Positions 48,118 through 64,000 of a DNA stretch of 64,000 bases are shown one piece after another; the stretch's first letter is position 1; every line of letters begins with the position of its first letter. The translations under genes were made by a program, and so were the position numbers. Under the pieces are notes generated by a model. The model did not search any database, was not told where the DNA came from, and saw only the letters and a program-made list of their open reading frames with translations. The DNA is from Pterobdella sp. o SKG-2022 (lineage: Eukaryota > Annelida > Clitellata > Hirudinida > Piscicolidae), in NCBI GenBank assembly GCA_964035795.1, contig OZ038321.1, positions 26,514,544-26,578,543 of the forward strand, written 5' to 3'.

Positions 48118-51066
48118 GATGACGATGAAGAATATCTGGCTAAGCTTGACAAATTGAGGGAATCTGTAAGTTTTACTGATAATTTTCTACATTTTCATTG
48201 TTAAAATGTTTAATTTCCAAGTGATTTTGAAACTCCCTGGGTTAAACATCACTATAATAAACCTCGTAAATTATTATTATTACTTTTGATGACTAACAAA
48301 AATATTAATCAAGAAATTAATTTCACAGCTAGATAAGTTGCAGTCTGAACTAGCTCGCATGACTGAGGAAGGGAAACTTGCAAAATATAACAAACAACAG
48401 AGACGCCAGCAAAAGCAATACTTGCTACAACAAAAACAACTGCCACAAGGCCCCATGGCACAACAACAATATCTCCAACAGCATCAACAACTTTATACAC
48501 CCCACAACATCCAATCTACAAACAAAAAAAAACTCCCTCCGAAACATCATGCTGAAGCCGACAATGACATCCAACATGCCAATGCAAACAACAAAAACAA
48601 ACAGAATAATGGTGCCATGCCAAATAACCAGATTGACATGCACCACAACTCACAAACATCAGGGCATTTTGATCTCAGGAACCCAAATTTTTCACACACA
48701 TCTGCCAAAGAGAATGCCACTCCAATGACTTTTGAAGAAATTAAAAAGCTGTCTGATGATATTCCCAATCTTCCTGGTATGTTAACATTCATCTTTCAGT
48801 TTTCAATGAAATCATTGAAATTCCCATCTTGGTGGAAGAAAACATTAGTTTGATTATTTTTAAGATTCAATATTCAATTAACTTTTACCAATTACAGCTG
48901 AGCAGTTATTAAATATGTGGATGAAACTGAGGTCTATGGAGTTGTGTGTAAAAGATGCAAAGCCAGATGAAATTGAGCTGGATTTCTTTGCCTTCAAACT
49001 ATCAACTCTTCGCTGGCTTCAAGACTTTGTTAAACCTTATCAGGGAAACATTGATGAAAAAAGCAACCAAAATGTTATGGAGAATGATGTCACAGGTCAA
49101 GCAAAAGAACATAATTTTGTTTCAGATCACACTTCACCCCAAAGTGAGTTTTTGATCAATTTAAAGTTGTCTATAATATTCTTTAACATATTTATTGTAT
49201 TGTAAACAATTTTTCCCAACAGTTTTAAAAAATAAATTCCATCAAGCTGGTTTTCCTAATGAACAAAATACCTTTTTATCACAACAATATTCTTCAGACC
49301 AGCCTTCATATCCTCCATTCCTTTCTCAAAAACAATCACTTCAGCCCAACGAGGACTTCAATCACATAAAAAACGATACAAATGCTTCTTGTGATGTGGT
49401 AAAATCATCAGAGAATTATCCACAACAAGAAAACCTTCCAATCATTAATAATCAACATCTCTCTCAACAAAGCAATCCAGATTATGATTGTGACCCAAAT
49501 AAAAATAGAATCCATCAGAACCTCAATAACAGCAAAGATTTTGCATGGCAACAATACCATGCCAACCAAGCCCATGTTAACAGTGATGCTTCAGCCACAA
49601 ACTATAGTCCAGAAAGCATTAACAAACTCTTACGCAACATAACAGAGGCATCATCTGACAACCAGCAAGCCAAGCCTTCTATCGATGCTGCTTCACATAG
49701 CACTGCTATTTCAAGTGTGTAATTTTTTAAAATCTTTATTTATCTGTGTAAGTTGACTAACAGTCATTTAAAATCAGGGGTCTGGTAGCGCAATAGGTAT
49801 GTTTTATAAGACGTTACTCTTAGCGTGCCAAAAAATTGAAGAAAAATGTATTTATATAGCTTTATTAGAGATTTTTGGAATAAAAATTTTGAATACTTAT
49901 TTTCATCTGGTGTAAAAGCTTTAGTTTTTTATCGTTTTTATAACACAAATGATGCTTTAAAATATTTGAAAGCTAATTTTGACAATAAAGAATAAAACCA
50001 TTTTTATCTGATAAATACAAGTGGTCATCTAATGAAATTGTTATACAAAGATGTCCTGACAACCCTGATCAACTCGAATGGCAAAAAGAGCTCGCCTTTC
50101 AACCAATCTGATGACATGACATGCAGCACCAAGTCAAATAAAGTGGGTTTGATCCATCTTTCTTGTGCTTTTGTCGGCGTTTATGTTGATTATATTACAT
50201 ACTCATTAGCAAATGAAGACAAAAATTCACTCTAGTTATTTTCTTTGGTCCTATATAAATTGATTGTTATTATATTGCTCTTATTGTTTTTTAATATTAC
50301 TATGGACGAACTTTATTGTCATTTTTTTTTTAATAAATTCAGTTCGGAAATATATATACAAAAATTGTAATTGTTGATAAAGTTTTTTCTATTAAATGTC
50401 TGAAGTTGAAGAGTCAGGGGTCTTGGTCATCTCTGGCACAAATGTCCAAAAATTGTGACACCGTGAGCATCAGCAAAAAAAATTCTGAGCAATCATTCAA
50501 TCTTTTTAAAAAACAAGCTGAAGAAAAGAAAGAGAGGGTTGGAATGTTATTCACGTTGTAAAAAATAAAGATGAAATTAATTCCAAAAAACAAATAATTT
50601 TTTTCATATTTATATAATTCATCGTTAAAATGGTACAGGAACGACAAAATCGCGAGCAAGAAGAGCAACGACGCCAGAAAATGGAGCAGTTCCAACAAAT
50701 GAAGAAAGAACAGGAAAAACAAAAAATAAAGGAGGAAGAAGAAACAGGCAGTTCCCAAACGGCCTCTGAAGGCAACACCACCACATCACCTGCTAATTGC
50801 AGCGAAGAAGCCGATGCTAAAGTTCTCTCTCAAGAAGAAAAAAATAGACTGAGGGAGCAGGAGCGCAGGAAAAGAGCCGCCGTGAGTTACAATATCATTA
50901 ACTGTGTGTGTTCTATACCTGAAACATCTATTGTGAATATTTTACATACATCTATTCAAGTATAATAGATCATTGACGTGTTATTCACCAGAGGGCTGGT
51001 CTGATCGACATGAATGCACAGAGCATTCTGATGGCGGATTTCGAAAAGGACTTCAAAAACTCATAA
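45801..51066 (+). CDS. BRD4: BET family protein, BRD4-like long form, 13 exons
   Basis: Exons: 45801-46004, 46142-46291, 46350-46421, 46481-46897, 47056-47151, 47690-47886, 48072-48165, 48329-48776, 48898-49143, 49223-49716, 50406-50537, 50639-50881, 50992-51066. Phases close, about 955 residues. Order: bromodomain 1 (TNQLQFILKWVIKQ, DYYQLISKPMDLGTIKKRL, CRTYNNN), bromodomain 2 (CKKILMDMF, NYYQVVKRPIDLSFIQ, LMFSNCYRYFPSDAEIVYA), a ten-Asp run encoded by (GAT)n, the NET domain (MTFEEIKKLSDDIPNLPAEQ, KPDEIELDF), a Gln/Asn-rich linker, and a C-terminal module with KSQGSWSSLAQM, SEQSFNLFKKQAEEKKER, REQERRKRAA, IDMNAQSILMADFE. That last module matches the P-TEFb-binding end of long BRD4. BET proteins read acetylated histones and recruit elongation machinery. 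Oddities: the second bromodomain has Phe where the acetyl-lysine-binding Asn is expected, and neither domain has the WPF shelf. Exons 10/11 join is least certain. AATAAA at 51432 may be the poly(A) signal. Confidence 0.93.
47056..47886 (+). other. Bromodomain 2 exons with a non-canonical acetyl-lysine pocket
   Basis: Exons 5 and 6 of the BET gene. The helix B/BC-loop motif that reads C-Y-K-Y-N-P in canonical BET second bromodomains reads C-Y-R-Y-F-P here, encoded by tgt tat cgc tac ttt cct. The ZA-loop start, normally WPF, reads SFF followed by YRPFD. The remaining fold residues (NYYQVVKRPID, MRLMFSNCY) are well kept. Confidence 0.8.
50241..50260 (+). repeat. Recurrent retroposon terminal motif, diverged copy D
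   Basis: TTCTTTGGTCCTATATAAAT followed by TGATTGTTATTATAT, in BET intron 10. Upstream at 49778 GTCTGGTAGCGCAATAGGTA resembles an A box, so the 49.77-50.27 kb segment may be an old SINE, though no B box was found. Confidence 0.4.
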
Positions 51067-51790
51067 ATGCTATAAACTTTTTCAATATATGAAATATTTT
51101 TACTTAGAGTTAATTTTTTTCTGTTTTCATTACCTCTTTGATTTAGTGTAGAAGGCCTTTAATGAATTTATTGTCACCCATCTAATACAATTACTACCGT
51201 TTATTTTAATTTTTAGCCACGTCACTGTACTATTGTCCAACATGTTTGCACGTTTTTTATGTTTCTTGCATACTGATTTTTATGTGTAATCATTCTGGTT
51301 TTTATTTCAATTTAATACAATTTAGAAATATAATTCGTAAATATGTAAATTTTTTCAATGAAAAATTCTATTTTTTAGTTATTTTCGTATGAAATTTTGT
51401 AAGACTCGTTGTGGTGTATATTTTATTCCGAAATAAATGCTAAAATAGACGTTTAAAGTTTGAAATACTCGGAATTGTTGTGCATTAAATTGCCATAACA
51501 AATCCCTTCTAAAATACTGAAATTAACTAATGCTTACTGATTGTGAATAATAAGCCACATTGGCCGTTTGCGTACAATTTTGCCATATAAGCTATTCTAT
51601 CAAATAAATATAAACTAAATTCGACAGCTTAGGTATGTAAGACAATCAAAAGTGTCATCAAACAAGTCCAGATACACACATTGCCACTAAAAAGTGTAAA
51701 CTTTGTTGATCAGGCTGTTGCAAAAATTAAATTACATTTTTTTCAAGATAAACTTGAAAATAAAAGTTAGACTTTCAAAAAGCTGCTTGT
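51067..51790. other. 3' region of the BET gene, otherwise featureless
   Basis: AT-rich sequence following the BET stop codon, expected to include its 3' untranslated region. AATAAA at 51432-51437 is a reasonable poly(A) signal. Nothing else recognised. Confidence 0.45.
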
Positions 51791-51809
51791 ATTATAAAAT
51801 AAATTACTA

Positions 51810-52345
51810 CTTAAACAAGCTTCTCTTCTCTCTCATTCTCTTTACTATATAAAGAAACAACCTCAACACTTTAGCTATAAAAAACAAACTACTTTTGTTA
51901 ACAGCAACAGTTATACAAATATTATAAAAACTGAACCAACAACTAATCCTAAAATAATAAAACCTAACCTCAAAAAAATACACTCGACTTTTTTCCTCAA
52001 CTACATTCAAACAACGCACAACAAAATATTAATTAAACAACCGCCTCTTATCAACCCATCAGAAGCTATTTTAAATCATAGTGATCGTCTTCTTCTATCT
52101 CAAAAAAAAACCAACAAATCACTTTTCATTCGACCATATCTTAATAAAATTTCACCTTCATCTCACCCTTCACTGTTGTGTTCTTTTTGTCCCATTTACA
52201 TTCACCATAAATTTCGTCTTTCTAACTGCAAAAACACACAGCTTGAGCCCGAAAGCCTGAGCACGTACCCAGTGGAAGCAAGTGTTTTTGTGAAGAAGTG
52301 GTTTGAATTGATTGAGGAAGAAGGAGTTTTTTCTCATTGTCAATA
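51810..52345 (+). mobile_element. LINE 3' terminus (jockey/RTE-like polymerase tail)
   Basis: An open frame ends at TAA (about 52345) and reads SEAILNHSDRLLLSQKKTNK, LFIRPYLNKISPSSHPSLLC, SFCPIYIHHKFRLSNCKNTQ, YPVEASVFVKKWFELIEEEG. A zinc-knuckle-like C-x2-C ... C and the closing tryptophan motif are typical of the very end of many animal LINE proteins. The 5' boundary is uncertain. Confidence 0.65.
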
Positions 52346-52349
52346 AAAT

Positions 52350-53637
52350 AAGCAGGGTTAACAACAACAGCAGTAGGCAGGTCGTCTATCGAATATGCAG
52401 TGGCAGCTTGGTTACCATGGACTTCGGAAACGAATGTTGAGGAGTTGGAGGCTAGCCAACGCTTTGTGGCACGAGCAATAACGGGACAACTACGCACAAC
52501 ACCAGGAGAGTCAATACTCGCTGAAGCCAATCTTCCGAGATAGCCACCTGCGACACCAACCAAGTGCCATAGCTACTTAGAGAAGAGCAGTGTAATCCGA
52601 GAAAACAAATGGTAATAGAGAAAGTGAAGCAGAGAAAAAAAAAGCAGGGATGGAGAAAAAAGGCTATGACATTGTGGACAAAAATCTTCGGTGAAGCAGC
52701 GCCTCCACAGTTTCCTGAATCGACACCGCCGTGGATAGAGAAATGGGATCCGATATTCGAACTAGAAGGGGGAAAAGGACCATGTGCAAAAAACAACAAA
52801 AACGAGGCGATGGCGAATCTGGCGGCAAACTGGACGGAATTCGACCTCACCATCTACAAAGACGGCTCAACATCAAACGGGAATAAGAACGCTGGAGCGG
52901 GAATACTGTTCACGAAAGAACCCTCTAAAAAAGTAGAAGTAATCCACACAGTTAGTATCCCGCTGGTAGGTGGTGCTCGTCTTTTCAAGCAGAGATCAAA
53001 GCTATTGCGTTTGCGCTGGAAGAAGTAGCACAAGACCAAAAACTGAAAACAGTACGCATAGTGTCAGACAGTAAAGCAGCCCTCGAAAGAATCAAGTCCC
53101 TTAGCCCATCGATATTATGCAACAGCGTAGAAGAAAAAAACATCTTAGAAAGCCTACAGGTATTCCACCGCCGCAATGTACTGTGACGTTCACTTGGTGC
53201 CAAAGCCACTGCGAAGTGCAAAAGAATGAGCTGGCAGATGTAGCAGCAAAGGATGGAATAAAGTATGACCAAGCCCACGTTGGCATTTTATACACCACGG
53301 CAAAGGCAGCTATTCGACGCTCCACATGCAGGGAATTCGTCACAAAAACCAGACTTAAACAAATATACTGGGCAGAGGGGAGCTAATGAACAGAGCAGAA
53401 GAGAAACTTTTGAGTCGGAGGAAACAAGTAACCTTCAGCAGACTTTGGAGTGATCACCACCCAGATCTTCGATACTGGATGAACAAGATCGACCGTGAAG
53501 AATCAACCCTATGCCGGGGATGCGGGATGGGGGAAGAGACAGCTGAGCATGTTCTTCTAGAGTGTCCGGTTATCCACCTGTCGACCAGAGGAACTCTCGC
53601 CACTGCACACCACCTGCGAAAAACCCGAACTCAATAA
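52350..53637 (+). mobile_element. LINE fragment with RNase H domain
   Basis: The polymerase end (SIEYAVAAWLPWTSETNVEE, LRTTPGESILAEANLPR) is followed, across several frame changes, by a ribonuclease H domain. It shows the acidic set in LTIYKDGSTSNG (Asp), AEIKAIAFALEEVAQ (Glu), VRIVSDSKAALERIKSL (Asp) and WCQSHCEVQKNELADVAAKD (final Asp). Then comes a Cys/His region, CRGCGMGEETAEHVLLECPV. All catalytic acids are kept but at least two frameshifts break the protein. RNase H places it in the I/Ingi-like side of LINEs. It abuts the preceding LINE tail, so one inserted next to the other. A host gene is unlikely. Confidence 0.82.
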
Positions 53638-53902
53638 ATAAGGTGTGAGAGAAATGGAGAGAGAAGGTACTAGGGGCGAGAAATATAACAAATAACAAAG
53701 CAGTTTATTGTAAAGGTTATATTTTTTTAACAAAGTTTTCACTAAATGCACAAAGTTGCAGTTTGTGAAACTAACAATTTTAAATGTATGATATCCCAAT
53801 GCAAAATTGATGAAATTGAAGTCTTTCAAATAGAAGGCTATCAAAAGCTAGAAAAAAGGTTTTAACGAAACTAAAAAAAGTTCTCAAACTGTTCAAAAAA
53901 AC

Positions 53903-54628
53903 TTATGTGCACGTTTCAATGCTGTCGTCCCAGGTGAGGTTGGGACCACAAGGCATCACATAGCATTGGTACCACTCGCCACACTGCACAAATTTAAACG
54001 GATCTTCATGTGGGTAATGGTATTTTCCAGGCACTGTTACAGGGGCGCATGGGTTATTATCACCACAGTTGTACCCAGAAACCGCTTGTCCAATTCCTTC
54101 TTCTTCTTCTTCTTCTTCTTTTCCACTGGGTGGAACTGTTGTAGTTGTAAGAACTAGTGGAATTGTCGTTGTGAGAACAAGTGTAGTTGTAGGAACTGGT
54201 GTAGTTGTAGGAACTGGTGTAGTTGTGGGAACAGGTGTAGTTGTGGGAACAGGTGTAGTTGTGGAAACTGGAAAAGTTGTAGGATCGCCTCCTGAATTAA
54301 CATCTGTAGCCTTATCAGGATCGGCAGGGCTGTTCGTCTTCTGCTTACCTTTACCACCATCTTGGTCTTTGGCGTTTTCATTGTTCTTATCACTCCCGCT
54401 ATTTAAACTAGAATCAGTTGTTTCAGAATCAGCTAAATTCTCAGATTCAGTTCCTTCATCAGTTCCGCTTTCTGTTTGACTATCTGATCCTCCTTTTTTG
54501 CCCCCTCCACCGTTTTGGTCTTTGGCATTCTCGTTGTTTTGAGTACTGCCATTATTAGGGTCGGTAGGCTTTGCTTCCAAAGCGTTCAACAAGCAAAAGA
54601 AAAAAATTAAAAAAAGTAATATTTTCAT
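53903..54628 (-). CDS. Secreted mucin-like protein with one chitin-binding (peritrophin-A, CBM14) domain
   Basis: 241 residues, single exon. The start at 54628 gives a clear signal peptide (MKILLFLIFFFCLLNALEA). Then a low-complexity Asn/Gly/Ser/Glu segment with two related units (NNENAKDQNGGGGKKG and NNENAKDQDGGKGKQ), a Thr/Pro mucin-like stretch of five or six PVPTTT units likely to be O-glycosylated, a poly-Glu run, and a C-terminal domain with six cysteines. The domain (YNCGDNNPC, YHYPHEDPFKFVQCGEWYQC, YVMPCGPNLTWDDSIETC) has the spacing and aromatic residues of CBM14 chitin-binding modules. It would act outside the cell in mucus, cuticle or gut lining. No orthologue name is assigned. A TATA box lies about 50 bases upstream. 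The frame is supported by domain content rather than homology of the whole protein. Confidence 0.85.
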   Translation of the reverse strand: MKILLFLIFFFCLLNALEAKPTDPNNGSTQNNENAKDQNGGGGKKGGSDSQTESGTDEGTESENLADSETTDSSLNSGSDKNNENAKDQDGGKGKQKTNSPADPDKATDVNSGGDPTTFPVSTTTPVPTTTPVPTTTPVPTTTPVPTTTLVLTTTIPLVLTTTTVPPSGKEEEEEEEGIGQAVSGYNCGDNNPCAPVTVPGKYHYPHEDPFKFVQCGEWYQCYVMPCGPNLTWDDSIETCT

Positions 54629-54678
54629 TTTCGAAAAAGCGAGAAAAAAAAGCGTAAAATTTCGTTGAGAATTTCTCC

Positions 54679-54689
54679 TTATATAAACA
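54679..54689 (-). promoter_or_regulatory. TATA box of the chitin-binding gene
   Basis: On the minus strand GTTTATATAAGGAG lies about 51-61 bases before the start codon, the distance expected for a core promoter with a short leader. It is the clearest TATA element in the window. Confidence 0.55.
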
Positions 54690-55379
54690 ACTTTTAGACC
54701 TAATCTTTTTTTTTAACCGCTTCGCCTAACAATAATAAAAATCCAAACAAAAGAAATACTTGACTGAAGAGAATATAATGCTGATACACGTATTAAGGCG
54801 TGCCACTGACGCAGTTTGATTCAAATTTTAAAATCTGTCAAAGCGTACTGAATTTATTAGTTTTAAAAATTGTTGAAAATTTCTTCTAATTTAAACCCAA
54901 CTTATTGTGAGTAGTGAAACGTTTTGAGCAGTAAAATATTTTTTAATGACATTAAAATACAATTGCGAGCCTAAGTATATTGACATAAACTTCATAAAGC
55001 AAAAAAACTATTGAAATCAAAGTCAAATACATACATATTTATACACAAAAAAACATTTAATGTTTTTCAAAACGAACGTGTGCAAACAGAAAATCTGAAT
55101 TTTTAGACAAATCCTCAACAAATCTTCTTTTCTGACTTAAAAACTAGAGTCCATTCGGTGTTTTTAATGTTATCAGGCGATAGAGTAAAACATATTTCTA
55201 TGAAATAAGATTAATAATATAAAATTAAAGTTTTTGCCACAAATTTCAAATTTGAAAGTCTCTTCTACGTTGTTTAAGAACACTAGAGAAAATTTTTTTC
55301 TATTTTGTAGACTATTGAATAGAAAAGTAACTTTTAAAATTTAGTAAGGCAAATAATTTTCATTAAAAAATCAAGCAAC
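54690..55379. other. Intergenic stretch between the chitin-binding gene and CEP290
   Basis: Searched on the minus strand for missing CEP290 exons. None with the expected coiled-coil wording or splice sites was found. AT-rich, no element recognised. Confidence 0.5.

Positions 55380-64000
<8,621 letters not shown>

Noticed and set aside
50032..50235. Extra BET exon between exons 10 and 11.
   Set aside because: The frame does not resemble BET proteins, phase is already satisfied without it, and its 3' side carries the retroposon terminal motif.
52609..53028. Candidate host gene with an RNase H-like domain.
   Set aside because: It is flanked in other frames by LINE polymerase and the remaining RNase H motifs, so it is part of a retrotransposon.
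54069..54479. 136-codon open frame antisense to the chitin-binding gene.
   Set aside because: Valine/glycine repeats are the complement of the PVPTTT units; the minus frame has a signal peptide and a real domain.

Overview
This is a window of an animal (metazoan) nuclear genome, strongly AT-rich and intron-rich. It contains orthologues of ciliary, centrosomal, spliceosomal and chromatin proteins (CEP290, TUBGCP5, YJU2, a long BET protein, tankyrase, MFSD13A), a secreted chitin-binding protein, and many LINE, SINE and DNA-transposon relics with (AAT)n, (GAT)n and (AC)n microsatellites. The mix suggests an aquatic invertebrate with cilia, for example a cnidarian or spiralian. I cannot place it more precisely from sequence alone. 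Exon models were built by hand from GT/AG sites, reading-phase agreement and family similarity. All phases close in every multi-exon model.

Layout. 1-10.1 kb has no host gene: a minus-strand CR1/L2-type LINE fragment (1-770), a second LINE tail (about 2070), a LINE with a restriction-like endonuclease (2282-3835), and a Tc1/mariner element with intact terminal repeats but a broken transposase (8793-10090). 11.2-12.1 kb is intronless YJU2 (minus). 13.4-23.8 kb is TUBGCP5 (minus, 20 exons). It starts 238 bp from the divergently transcribed tankyrase gene (24.0-39.8 kb, plus, 31 exons, five ankyrin clusters, SAM, PARP). 40.4-45.1 kb is MFSD13A/TMEM180 (minus, 6 exons) and 45.8-51.1 kb is a BRD4-like BET gene (plus, 13 exons), again head to head. 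51.8-53.6 kb holds two joined LINE remnants. 53.9-54.6 kb is a small secreted mucin-like chitin-binding gene (minus). 55.4-64.0 kb is the 3' part of CEP290 (minus, 11 exons seen, continuing past the window), with a nearly full but 5'-truncated LINE in one intron.

The host genes are not an operon and share no single pathway, although TUBGCP5 (gamma-tubulin ring), CEP290 (ciliary transition zone) and tankyrase (centrosome, telomere and Wnt scaffold PARP) all act around the centrosome and cilium. Introns carry at least five fold-back MITE-like palindromes, tRNA-derived SINEs, and a recurrent terminal motif GGCGCTATATAA that appears to link SINEs to the LINE tails. The most notable protein-level observations are a BET second bromodomain that lacks the acetyl-lysine-reading asparagine and a CEP290 that stops about 370 residues before the usual C-terminus. 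I found no clearly new multi-gene system.
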